Assembly (NCBI GenBank): GCA_900548385.1
Contig: URKJ01000016.1
Span: 26,698 to 90,697, forward strand
Reading direction: 5' to 3'
DNA: 64,000 bases
From: an uncultured bacterium
Lineage (GTDB): Bacteria > Verrucomicrobiota > Lentisphaeria > Victivallales > UBA1829
A program made the position numbers and the translations under genes. Positions 23,547-32,167 of the stretch are shown here, piece by piece; the stretch's first letter is position 1, and each line of letters begins with the position of its first letter. The notes beneath the pieces were generated by a model that saw only the letters and a program-made list of their open reading frames with translations, did no database searches and was not told the DNA's origin.

Positions 23547-25454
23547 ATGAACAAAATGCTCAATCTTGCGGCGGGAGCCGCCGCGGCAGTCGGGATGACG
23601 CTTCACGCGGAAACATCTATCCGGATCGAAAACGGAACGGAAAAACCGGTCACCCCGGAGGTCCTGGGCGTAAATCAGCTTGCCTACGGACGGGACAGTT
23701 ACGGTTTCCTTCTGCCGGGTAAAAAAACAGTACAGCCGGAGATGGCCCAAATTCTGAAAGAGATCGGCGTGCGCTCCATGCGTTACCCCGGCGGATGCGG
23801 CGGAACCCACATGTATGACTGGAAAAAAAGCGCCGGAATGAAAGGCGGCTATCAGGGACTGGGGCTGCTCCAGTTTCTGAAAGTCTGCGAAGAAACCGGA
23901 GCGGAGCCCATGCTCGGTATCTCCGCATTCCGCGGAACTCCGGAAGAAGCGGCGGAGTTCGTCGAATTCCTCAACGCTCCTGACGACGGCAAAAGCAAAT
24001 GGGCTGCGGCACGCGCAAAACTGGGACATCCCGAACCGTACAACATCCATTATATTGAATACGGCAACGAAACCTATCACGGCAACCATTATGTCAAGCC
24101 TCAGCAGCGGGTGCTGCCGGAAGAATACGCCCGCAACTATCTGGCATTCCGCAAGGCGATGAAAGCGGTCGATCCCAAAATACAGCTCGGGCTGGTTCTC
24201 GGCGGCAAATACTGGGACACCCCGATTTTCCGGATCGTCGGCAATGAATTCGATTTCGTGATCCATCACTTTTACCACGGAGTCCAGCCGTTCGCAGAAA
24301 CGGAGTACATTGAGAACTTTTCCGGCGCGGAACGCTTCCGCAAAGAAGTGGACACAATCCGCCGGAATATCCCCAGACCGGATTTGAAAATCGCCATAAC
24401 GGAATTCAATTCGACCCGAACCCGGCACCACACCCTGACCGCCGCCCTCTTCAATGCGTCCCTGCTGCAGGCATATCTGGAAACTCCCGGTATCTTCGCG
24501 GCGCACTACTGGCAGTTCTGCAACGAAGGGTTCGGCATGGTGCGCGGGCGCAAACCCGGTGAAATCGTCAAACGCCCGAACGCTCTGATGTACGAACTGT
24601 TCTCCGCAAATCTGCTGGACCGTCTGGTCCCGATCCAGATTGAGGGCAGAATGACCCCGGTAAGAACTGTACAGCACAAGCTGACTGAAGCAGAAAAAAC
24701 GGTCAATCTGTTCCAGAATTCAAAGTGGTATTGGAGCAATAAAACTGAAAACGCCAAAATGCAGATACTCCCCGGAAACGTTCTGAAAGTGGAGTTTCTG
24801 AATGACTATCCGATGAACTTTTTCCACATCGGAATCCGCGGCAAAGCGCCGAAAGGCGACTCCTGCGCATACCGTCTGACCGCGGAAATCCGCACGGAAG
24901 GCATGGAAACGACCTCCGGCGCACAGCTCCAGTTCGGAGACGGACGCGGCTGGGACCGGACTCAGTCCATCACCAACACCACTCCGGTACTCTCCAATAG
25001 CTGGACACCGGTAACCGCATATTATAAAAACCCGTTAAGCGACATCAAAACGCTGGAAATCAAAGTCCGCAGAATCACCGGCGGCGGAAAGGGAGCAATC
25101 TATATCCGCAACCTGAAGGTAACCCAGGAACCGCGTGCCTCTGACTCGGATAAGGTTGTCGCAGGAATGCTCACCGCCTCGAAAGACGGTAAAACACTTG
25201 CCCTGCTTCTGACCAACCGCTCGTTCTCCCCGGAAACTGTCACGTTCGATCCGGCAACGGGGACAGCATTCCGCAACGCCGCCGTTTCGGAGGTCTCCGC
25301 CCAAGCACTGACCGGACCGGACGCCTATGCCGACAACGAAACCAAACCGGACAATGTCGCCATCGTTCCGGTCAAAACGACCCATTCCGGCAGCAAAATC
25401 CGGCTGAGACTGCCGCCCCACTCCCTGACCGGGGTACGCATCAGCCTGAAATAA
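23547..25454 (+). CDS. Secreted GH51-like alpha-L-arabinofuranosidase family protein
   Basis: 635 residues with a signal peptide (MNKMLNLAAGAAAAVGMTLH, cleaved near HAE). The barrel contains the GH51-type N-terminal 'RYPGGCGGTHMYDW', acid/base Glu in IEYGNETYHG (about 173) and nucleophile Glu in IAITEFNSTR (about 284). An insert-like beta domain (about 385-530, FQNSKWYWSN to IYIRNLKV) looks like a carbohydrate-binding module. The C-terminal strands are those of GH51-like proteins (SFSPETVTFDPATG, LPPHSLTGVRI). It probably removes arabinose from plant or algal glycan, inferred from family. AAAGGA is about 6 bases before the ATG. A strong terminator follows. Confidence 0.8.
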   Translation: MNKMLNLAAGAAAAVGMTLHAETSIRIENGTEKPVTPEVLGVNQLAYGRDSYGFLLPGKKTVQPEMAQILKEIGVRSMRYPGGCGGTHMYDWKKSAGMKGGYQGLGLLQFLKVCEETGAEPMLGISAFRGTPEEAAEFVEFLNAPDDGKSKWAAARAKLGHPEPYNIHYIEYGNETYHGNHYVKPQQRVLPEEYARNYLAFRKAMKAVDPKIQLGLVLGGKYWDTPIFRIVGNEFDFVIHHFYHGVQPFAETEYIENFSGAERFRKEVDTIRRNIPRPDLKIAITEFNSTRTRHHTLTAALFNASLLQAYLETPGIFAAHYWQFCNEGFGMVRGRKPGEIVKRPNALMYELFSANLLDRLVPIQIEGRMTPVRTVQHKLTEAEKTVNLFQNSKWYWSNKTENAKMQILPGNVLKVEFLNDYPMNFFHIGIRGKAPKGDSCAYRLTAEIRTEGMETTSGAQLQFGDGRGWDRTQSITNTTPVLSNSWTPVTAYYKNPLSDIKTLEIKVRRITGGGKGAIYIRNLKVTQEPRASDSDKVVAGMLTASKDGKTLALLLTNRSFSPETVTFDPATGTAFRNAAVSEVSAQALTGPDAYADNETKPDNVAIVPVKTTHSGSKIRLRLPPHSLTGVRISLK

Positions 25455-25477
25455 TTCACCGGCATCCCGCACATCCA

Positions 25478-25532
25478 CCGTCCCGTTTTCACACCGGAAA
25501 ATATCCGGAAGAAAACGGGACGGATTTTTTTT
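25478..25532 (+). terminator. Rho-independent terminator of unit 3
   Basis: A 13-base outer stem (25478-25490 with 25511-25523) encloses a small inner stem and is followed by eight T. Confidence 0.9.
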
Positions 25533-25874
25533 CAAAGAAATGAACTGCCGCAATACGAACATACGAATTCAAATACCGGACCGGAAACGACCGGACTTCG
25601 CAATCGCGCAAAGGAAAAAGCGATGAGCCCGGATGAAGGCATTTTTCCACCGATCCTTACGCGTTCCGCTGAAATATACACCAGCCTGTTTTACATCTCC
25701 GGCCGCGACTCTTATTTCCCGCTCCTGTAAGCTGAAGCAACCTGAATTTTTTGTTTCCCTGTTGCTTGTATTCTGAAAGAAACGAATTATATTAATATAT
25801 GAATTAAAAGATTTATTTCGTTGATTACTCTCTATTGAGATAGTCAGTTTTTAGCAGAATAAAGGGATTTAATT

Positions 25875-26048
25875 ATGTGTTATCGGACAGAGGCAAGTGA
25901 AACCGTGCATTGTGTATGCAATGCAGGTATGTCCCGTTTACCGGAAATCTCTTGCCGTTGCTCTTTCCGCAGAATCACTTTCTGCAATCAACCAGCCCCT
26001 TTTCTTTCCAGCTTGGCAACGCAACATTATGTTGACTCCAAATTCTGA
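25875..26048 (+). CDS. Doubtful small ORF, possible leader peptide
   Basis: 57 codons, ATG with AAAGGGA about 8 bases upstream. The predicted peptide is unusually Cys-rich (MCYRTEASETVHCVCNAGM start, later SCRCSFRR). It matches nothing I recognise and lies 440 bases upstream of the antiterminator gene. It could be chance. Confidence 0.2.
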   Translation: MCYRTEASETVHCVCNAGMSRLPEISCRCSFRRITFCNQPAPFLSSLATQHYVDSKF

Positions 26049-26422
26049 GACGGGGCTTTTGATGAATTTTCTCTGCAATAAACGATCAGCGTTCCTGCTT
26101 TTTCCGGTTCCAACCGGTTACGTTCTCCTTTTGTGCCCATCTGGCAATTTGCATGGAGATTCTCTTTTTTCCAGTCCTTTGCAAAGCGTTATGCCATATC
26201 GGCTCTATGGTTGCGGCAAAACAGGAAGCAGAGGAAGAAAGAGACATGACACATTCCCGGAAGCAGCATAAAGCATTTTGTCTGTTTCCGGGTTCAGCCG
26301 ACAACCGGCTTGTTGTGGAATGGATTTCTAAAACGGGTGTTGAATCCGGGATGGAAATGAAGATAAAAAATATTGGAGTTCAGTGAAAACTGCTCTCCGG
26401 TTTCTGTCGTTAAAGACACTGT

Positions 26423-26448
26423 GATATTTTTAGCTTGCTAAAAATATC
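26423..26448. repeat. Perfect 12-base inverted repeat before the antiterminator gene
   Basis: GATATTTTTAGC (26423-26434) and GCTAAAAATATC (26437-26448) have a 2-base loop. The repeat is 41 bases before ATG 26490. A symmetric operator or an attenuator hairpin are both possible. Confidence 0.55.
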
Positions 26449-26489
26449 GCTTCGCGCTGCCGGGATTCCGGAGTTTTAGGAGTCGATAC

Positions 26490-27041
26490 ATGGATATTGA
26501 TTGCGCTGATGACTGCAATGGAATGTTAAAAGTTCACGAGGGAACTCGCTGGATGTTTTTTAAATCCAAAGTCCGTTGTGAGCTCAAACTTTATGAAGCG
26601 CTGCAGGTCCAGAATATTCCGTGTTACTTGCCGTTGATTCAAAAGACCACTGAATACTCGCGCAGAATCTATACGAGAACGGTTCCAATGCTGGGGGGCG
26701 GATATGTGTTTGCCTCTACGGTTCCACGGGGTTATAACCTGATCCCTCTCAACCGTTATCTGTTCAAAGCATATTATCTGGATGACTATGATGCAAAAAG
26801 ACTTCTGAAGGATCTCCTGACCGTCCGGAAATATGAGATTCTCGCCAGGACTCACAAAGTCGAGGTTATGACAGATCTGAAAGTGAATGATCCGGTACAG
26901 ATTACTCACGGTTACTTCAAAGGTGAAATGGCTCAGGTTCTCCGTTTCAAGGATCACGAAACGGTTATCGTTCAGTTGACTCAGCTTCCCATGACGATCT
27001 CCGTTGAGCTGCCCGTTGACTTTGTCATTCGTGGTTCATAA
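26490..27041 (+). CDS. NusG-family transcription antiterminator (UpxY/RfaH-like)
   Basis: 183 residues. The NGN-like domain starts TRWMFFKSKVRCELKLYEAL and runs through FASTVPRGYNLIPLNRYLF, and a KOW-type C-terminal domain is visible at VNDPVQITHGYFKGEMAQVL. These specialised NusG paralogs ride RNA polymerase and let long polysaccharide operons be read to the end. As first gene of a ~30-kb locus on the same strand, it fits that role. No UpxZ partner is present. AGGAG is 7 bases before the ATG. The divergence from housekeeping NusG is high, but the domain order and position are convincing. Confidence 0.8.
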   Translation: MDIDCADDCNGMLKVHEGTRWMFFKSKVRCELKLYEALQVQNIPCYLPLIQKTTEYSRRIYTRTVPMLGGGYVFASTVPRGYNLIPLNRYLFKAYYLDDYDAKRLLKDLLTVRKYEILARTHKVEVMTDLKVNDPVQITHGYFKGEMAQVLRFKDHETVIVQLTQLPMTISVELPVDFVIRGS

Positions 27042-27214
27042 AGCGACTGCAGCTGTTCCTGAAAGGAAAAGTCTCAGCGGGAAAGTTGAATCTATAAAGT
27101 GGAGTGATCGGATGTTCATATTCTCCGGGGTTGAATACCGGGATCAAATGGAGACAAGATGTTTTGAGGAACACAGAATAATTTAATATAGAGATAACGG
27201 ACCGTATAGTAAAG

Positions 27215-29173
27215 ATGAAAAAAAAATTCCAATTTAAGCGTTGGCAGCTGTTTGCATTTCTTCTGCTGTGTGCAGATGCGGCATCGGTGATCATTGCTTA
27301 TTTTCTGGCTCTGCTCTTCCGGTTTGACTGCCTCATAAAAAACATCCCGGCTGAGCTTACAATCGCTTACCAGAAGGCGGTACTGTGGTACTTGCTGTTG
27401 GTGATTCCGGTTTATTTCAGCTTCAAGCTGTACCATTATGTCTGGCGTTTTGCCAGTGTAAGCGTTCTGATCCGCTGCGGTGTGGCAGGCGGCGTTTCCG
27501 CATTGCTCATTTATGGAGTTACCTCACTTTTCTTTACAAGAATGCCTTTTTCCTATTTTATCTTCGGTGGCATTTTACAGTTTCTCGCTCTGGTCTGCAG
27601 TCGCTTCTCCTTTCGTTTTCTGCTCTGCTGCCGCGATCGATTCCGCCGCAAAAGAGAGGAAGATGAAGGTATTTTGAAACGGGTTATGATTGTCGGCGGC
27701 GGGCCGGCGGGAGTAATGATCCTGCGTGATATCGTCTCATCAATACCGTCAACACGGGTCTGCTGCATTATTGATGATGATGACAACAAATGGGGGCGCG
27801 AACTGGAAAATGTCCCCATTGCCGGGGGACGTGATAAAATTCAGTCCTGTGCAAAAGAGTATGGAATTGATGAAATCCTGATTGCGATTTCCACTGCAAC
27901 CTTTTCGGAACGGCAGAAACTCATCAGTCTCTGCAAAGAAACCGGTTGTGCAGTTAAAATTCTGCCGGGAATCAATCAGTTGGTCACCGGGGAAGTTACT
28001 CTTGCCCAAATGCGGGAAGTCACGATTAACGACCTGCTGGAACGCAAACCGATTGTTTTGGATAACACAAAAGTTTTGGAACAGCTCCGCGATAAGATCG
28101 TGCTCGTCACAGGAGGCGGAGGGAGTATCGGCAGTGAGTTGTGCCGCCAAATCGCCGGACACTCTCCGAAGCAGCTGATTATCTTCGACATTTATGAAAA
28201 CAATGTTTATGAAATTGAACAGGAACTGCGCCGCCATTATCCGGAATTGAATTTAGTGGCACTGATTGGTTCCGTCCGCGATACGCGCCGGATCAACGCT
28301 GTCTTTGAAACGTATCATCCTGAATTTGTCTATCATGCGGCGGCGCATAAACACGTTCCGTTAATGGAGAATTCCCCGTTTGAGGCGATAAAAAACAATG
28401 TGATCGGCACCTGCAAAGCGGCGAACGCCGCATTGCAGAACGGTTGTCGCCGTTTTCTCCTGATCAGTACGGACAAGGCGGTGAATCCGACCAATATTAT
28501 GGGGGCATCAAAGCGGTTGTGCGAGATGGTGATTCAGTCCATGAATACGATCAGCCAAACGCAAGCCTACGATCTGCTGCCCAGTATCTATTCCAGTCAT
28601 TCGGCAGGGGAGACACCGCCGGAATTCTCCGGTCCGGCAAATGGAGTTCATACGGAATTCGTAGCGGTTCGCTTTGGAAATGTTCTGGGCAGTAACGGTT
28701 CAGTAGTCCCGCTCTTCAAGCGGCAGATTGCCGAAGGCGGTCCGGTACGGGTGACGCATAAAGACATTATCCGTTATTTCATGACGATTCCCGAAGCTGT
28801 CAGTCTGGTAATTCAGGCGGGAACCCTGGCAAGAGGCGGTGAAATTTTTGTCTTGGATATGGGAGATCCGGTCAAGATTGACGATTTGGCACGCAATATG
28901 ATCATCCTGAGCGGATTAAGACCGGATGTAGACATCAAGATTGAATATACGGGCTTGCGTCCGGGCGAAAAATTCTTTGAAGAAAAACTGATGGCGGAAG
29001 AAGGCTTGGAACGGACAGCGAACAATCTGATTCACATCGCCCGTCCCATGGAATTTGACATCAGGAAATTCATGGACGACCTTGCCAATCTTTCACGATC
29101 CGTTTACGAACGCAAAGAGGACATCTTCACCCGTATTGAACAACTTGTTCCCACTTATCACAGAAAAAAGTGA
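27215..29173 (+). CDS. Membrane-anchored UDP-sugar 4,6-dehydratase (PglF/WbpM/CapD-like)
   Basis: 652 residues. Four hydrophobic segments occupy the N-terminal ~110 residues, then a CoA-binding-like domain (VMIVGGGPAGVMILRDIVSS), then the SDR catalytic domain with VTGGGGSIGSELCRQI (about 297), HAAAHKHVPLME and STDKAVNPTNIMGASKRLCE. The Met in place of the usual SDR Tyr (MGASK) is normal for this family. It converts UDP-GlcNAc to the 4-keto-6-deoxy sugar. An insert of ~30 residues before VHTEFVAVRFGNVLG is unusual. It begins the enzymatic part of the locus, 26 bases before the initiating transferase. No good ribosome site is visible at ATG 27215. Confidence 0.9.
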   Translation: MKKKFQFKRWQLFAFLLLCADAASVIIAYFLALLFRFDCLIKNIPAELTIAYQKAVLWYLLLVIPVYFSFKLYHYVWRFASVSVLIRCGVAGGVSALLIYGVTSLFFTRMPFSYFIFGGILQFLALVCSRFSFRFLLCCRDRFRRKREEDEGILKRVMIVGGGPAGVMILRDIVSSIPSTRVCCIIDDDDNKWGRELENVPIAGGRDKIQSCAKEYGIDEILIAISTATFSERQKLISLCKETGCAVKILPGINQLVTGEVTLAQMREVTINDLLERKPIVLDNTKVLEQLRDKIVLVTGGGGSIGSELCRQIAGHSPKQLIIFDIYENNVYEIEQELRRHYPELNLVALIGSVRDTRRINAVFETYHPEFVYHAAAHKHVPLMENSPFEAIKNNVIGTCKAANAALQNGCRRFLLISTDKAVNPTNIMGASKRLCEMVIQSMNTISQTQAYDLLPSIYSSHSAGETPPEFSGPANGVHTEFVAVRFGNVLGSNGSVVPLFKRQIAEGGPVRVTHKDIIRYFMTIPEAVSLVIQAGTLARGGEIFVLDMGDPVKIDDLARNMIILSGLRPDVDIKIEYTGLRPGEKFFEEKLMAEEGLERTANNLIHIARPMEFDIRKFMDDLANLSRSVYERKEDIFTRIEQLVPTYHRKK

Positions 29174-29198
29174 ATACAATATAAAAACAGGATCCGCC

Positions 29199-29822
29199 AT
29201 GTATAACAACTGCATCAAACGTCTGTTGGATATCCTGCTTTCCGCCGCAGGATTGATCTGCGCGGCGTGGCTCTATCTGCTGATCATTATCGCCATTAAA
29301 ATCGACGACCCCGGACCGGTATTCTTTCTGCAGAAACGGGTCGGCGCAAAAAAGAAATTCTTCCAGCTGATCAAATTCCGTACCATGAAGATGTCCACTC
29401 CGCACGATGTGCCGACTCATCTTCTGCAGGATCCGGAGTCTTATATTACCCGCGTAGGGAAGTTTCTGCGAACCACTTCGCTGGATGAAATTCCCCAGCT
29501 GTGGAATATTCTGATCGGCGAGATGAGTGTGATCGGTCCTCGCCCCGCATTGTGGAATCAGGATGATCTGGTAGCGGAACGTGACAAATACGGAGCCAAT
29601 GATATTCGCCCGGGCCTTTCCGGCTGGGCACAGATCTGCGGACGCGATGAACTGGAAATCTCCCAGAAAGCGCGTCTCGACGGCGAGTATGTTCAGAAGA
29701 TGGGTTTTCTCTTTGACTGTCGCTGTTTCTTCGGAACCGCATTCCATGCGCTGCGCGGTGACGGAGTCGTAGAAGGCGGAACCGGTGAACTCAAGAAACT
29801 GAAAAACGCTGATACGAAATAA
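29199..29822 (+). CDS. Initiating sugar-phosphate transferase (PglC/WcaJ family)
   Basis: 207 residues, compact like PglC. The N-terminal membrane helix is CIKRLLDILLSAAGLICAAW. The catalytic core is LIKFRTMKM, then RTTSLDEIPQLWNI (the Asp-Glu pair of the phosphoglycosyl transferases), MSVIGPRPALWNQDD, RPGLSGWAQICGRDE and RLDGEYVQ. It transfers a sugar 1-phosphate from a UDP-sugar to undecaprenyl phosphate at the cytoplasmic face. Start is ATG 29199 in frame inside a longer frame; a GGATCC just ahead is only a weak ribosome site. It probably uses the product of the neighbouring dehydratase pathway. Confidence 0.92.
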   Translation: MYNNCIKRLLDILLSAAGLICAAWLYLLIIIAIKIDDPGPVFFLQKRVGAKKKFFQLIKFRTMKMSTPHDVPTHLLQDPESYITRVGKFLRTTSLDEIPQLWNILIGEMSVIGPRPALWNQDDLVAERDKYGANDIRPGLSGWAQICGRDELEISQKARLDGEYVQKMGFLFDCRCFFGTAFHALRGDGVVEGGTGELKKLKNADTK

Positions 29823-29830
29823 GTTCTGAT

Positions 29831-31018
29831 ATGAAAATTCTGGTTGTCTGCCAGCATTATGCACCTGAGCCGTTCCGGCATCCGGATATCTGCGAGGAAC
29901 TGGCCCGGCGCGGGCATGAAGTCACCGTGATTACGGGTCAGCCGAACTATCCGATGGGTGTTATTTATGAAGGCTATCAAGGCAGGAAAAAACGGCAGGA
30001 AGCCCTCAACGGTGTGCAGATTCATCGGACCTTTACGATCGGACGCAGACGCGGCCCGCTCTTCCGGATACTGAATTATTACAGTTATGCGCTCTCTTCG
30101 GCGGCATTTGTGAAGTCCATGCAGGACAAATTCGATGTGATATTTGTCAATCAGTTATCGCCGGTCATGATGGCAAATGCAGCAGTCGCGTATAAACAGA
30201 TGCACGGTACACCGATTGTGTTGTATTGCCTGGACTTATGGCCGGAAAGTCTGGTTGCCGGAGGAATCCGCAGAGGCGGCGGAATTTATAATTATTTCCA
30301 TAAAGTCTCGGAAAAAATCTATCGGCAAGTTGATAAGATTCTGGTGACCAGCCGTTCATTCTCGGACTATTTCAAGCAGGAATTCGGAATCGAAACCACA
30401 GAACATCTGCCGCAGTATGCGGAGGCGATTTTCTGTCCGGATCAATGTACAAAAAAACCGGACGGCAATATGGATCTGATGTTTGCAGGCAACGTGGGTG
30501 CAGCGCAAAGCGTAAATACTGTTATTGAAGCGGCAAAATTGACCGGTGATGTGAAAAATCTGCGCTGGCACATTGTCGGGGACGGTTCGGAACTTGGAAA
30601 TCTGAAAATAATGGCAAAAGATTTACCGCAGATCATCTTCCACGGACGCAAGCCGTTAAGTGAAATGCCCGCTTTCTATGCGATGGCAGATGCAATGCTG
30701 GTCACGATGCAGAAAGATCCTGTATTAAGTTTGACTCTGCCGGGCAAAGTACAAACCTGTATGGCGGCGGGCAAACCCGTAATCGGAGCAATCGACGGTG
30801 AAACTCCGCTGGTTCTGAAAGACGCACAGTGCGGCTTGTGCAGCCCGGCGGAAGATGCACGGACCCTTGCGGAAAATGTTCGGAAATTTGTAATATCAGA
30901 TCAGGCACAGATGGGCAAAAATGCCCGCAGCTATTACGAGCGTCATTTCCGCAAGGATTTGTTCATGGATAAACTGGAAGAAACGCTGAACGAATATGCG
31001 CGGAAAGGGATAAACTGA
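29831..31018 (+). CDS. GT4-family glycosyltransferase (WbuB-like)
   Basis: 395 residues with a GT-B fold. The start MKILVVCQHYAPEPFRHPDI and GHEVTVITGQPNYPMG are the WbuB/WcaI pattern. The C-terminal half has VDKILVTSRSFSD, MFAGNVGAAQS, WHIVGDGSELGNL, FHGRKPLSEMPAFYAMADA, and a donor-binding region near PGKVQTCMAAGKPVIGAIDG. WbuB-type enzymes transfer N-acetyl-L-fucosamine in O-antigens, and this locus makes that sugar (capE-capG), so the match in substrate is attractive but inferred. It overlaps the next gene (stop and start share one base). Confidence 0.88.
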   Translation: MKILVVCQHYAPEPFRHPDICEELARRGHEVTVITGQPNYPMGVIYEGYQGRKKRQEALNGVQIHRTFTIGRRRGPLFRILNYYSYALSSAAFVKSMQDKFDVIFVNQLSPVMMANAAVAYKQMHGTPIVLYCLDLWPESLVAGGIRRGGGIYNYFHKVSEKIYRQVDKILVTSRSFSDYFKQEFGIETTEHLPQYAEAIFCPDQCTKKPDGNMDLMFAGNVGAAQSVNTVIEAAKLTGDVKNLRWHIVGDGSELGNLKIMAKDLPQIIFHGRKPLSEMPAFYAMADAMLVTMQKDPVLSLTLPGKVQTCMAAGKPVIGAIDGETPLVLKDAQCGLCSPAEDARTLAENVRKFVISDQAQMGKNARSYYERHFRKDLFMDKLEETLNEYARKGIN

Positions 31019-31977
31019 TGCCGTGCGTGGTCATTACCGGAATTACAGGTAAATCCGGACAGTTTCTGCTGAAACGTCTGATCGCGGAAAAAGCAAACCT
31101 GAAGGATTATCAGTTTATTCTTCTGTGCAGGCCGCAGAATGTGAAAAGCAAAAATCCGGCGGGCTATCAGCTGCTCAAAGATGCAATGGCCTGCAAAGAA
31201 TTGAATATTCGGATTGAAGAAGCCGATTTAACTTGTCCGAAAGCACTCGACGCATTTTTTCAGAGCTGCCATGCCGACATGCTGTTGCATATTGCAAGTG
31301 TAAAGCTCTCCTGGAACATCGTTCCTGCGGCATTGAAGCACGGAGTAGACAATTTGATTCTGGTTCATACAACAGGAATCTATTCCAAATACAAAGCAGC
31401 CGGAGAAGAATACCGTCAGATCGAAGCAAAGATTCGTCAGCTGGTTGCCGAATATAAAAAACAAGGACGCAGGATTGCGATGACAATTCTGCGTCCGACG
31501 ATGATCTATGGTGATCTGGCGGATAAAAATATCTCTGTTTTTATCCGGATGGTTGATAAATTACGGATTTTTCCAACGGTAAATGGTGCACGCTATGATC
31601 TGCAGCCGGTTTGGTGTAAAGATCTCGGTTATGCTTTTTACGAGGTCATGACGAAGTGGCAAGTGACTCGGAACAAAGAGTATATTCTTTCCGGGGGAGC
31701 ACCAATTCAGTTACGGGAAATATTTCTTGAGATCGCGAAACAGTTGGGAGTGAAAAATACCTTTATCAGTTGTCCGTTTTGGTTTGCCAGTTTTGGTGCG
31801 TGGTGTATTTATCTGGCGACGCTGGGAAAGATTGATTTCCGGGAGAAAGTTCAACGTCTGGTTGAACCGCGGGCCTACGGTCATGAAGCTGCGGCGAAAG
31901 ATTTCGGTTACGCCCCTGCCCCGTTCGCGATCGGTATTCGAGAAGAAATTGAGATGTATAAGGCGGAAAAAAGATGA
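31018..31977 (+). CDS. Atypical NAD(P)-dependent epimerase/dehydratase (SDR)
   Basis: 319 residues. The nucleotide loop is GITGKSGQFLLKRL (residues 7-20). An HTTGIYSKYKAAGEEYRQIE stretch occupies the active-site position, but the usual Y-x3-K is not obvious after EEY, so catalysis may be altered. The remainder matches extended SDRs (ILRPTMIYGDLADKN, VWCKDLGYAFYEV, LSGGAPIQLREI). Next to the WbuB-like transferase and PglC-like enzyme, it may reduce the 4-keto sugar to a 6-deoxy-HexNAc donor; this is an inference. Its ATG shares a base with the stop of the gene before. Confidence 0.75.
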   Translation: MPCVVITGITGKSGQFLLKRLIAEKANLKDYQFILLCRPQNVKSKNPAGYQLLKDAMACKELNIRIEEADLTCPKALDAFFQSCHADMLLHIASVKLSWNIVPAALKHGVDNLILVHTTGIYSKYKAAGEEYRQIEAKIRQLVAEYKKQGRRIAMTILRPTMIYGDLADKNISVFIRMVDKLRIFPTVNGARYDLQPVWCKDLGYAFYEVMTKWQVTRNKEYILSGGAPIQLREIFLEIAKQLGVKNTFISCPFWFASFGAWCIYLATLGKIDFREKVQRLVEPRAYGHEAAAKDFGYAPAPFAIGIREEIEMYKAEKR

Positions 31978-32167
31978 ATAAGAATCAGTTGTACCGTCTC
32001 CCCGGCCGGTTTGAATCTGAAATCCACGATTCTTTAGTAAATCTTTATTTATATGCAAAGAATTGCTGTTACCGGAATTATCAACGGGACAGTAACTGTA
32101 AAAGCCTTTAACCGGATTCCCTGTAAACAGGGTATTTCCCTAAAACGTCTGGCCATACAAGTAATAC

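Larger units (their letters stand above)
25533..26489. other. Long spacer before the polysaccharide locus, no convincing gene
   Basis: Nearly 1 kb. Possible reading frames on either strand lack family motifs. The stretch becomes more AT-rich from about 25740. It contains one small ORF with a ribosome site (25875-26048) and a perfect inverted repeat (26423-26448). It may be a long untranslated leader of the locus, or degraded sequence. Confidence 0.6.

Noticed and set aside
25897..26271. A 124-codon frame in the spacer before the polysaccharide locus
   Set aside because: No ribosome site, no family motif and an unusual composition; it overlaps another small frame with a better ribosome site.
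32110..32150. Small palindromic stretch before the flippase gene
   Set aside because: Stem of only a few bases, likely chance; no second copy seen.
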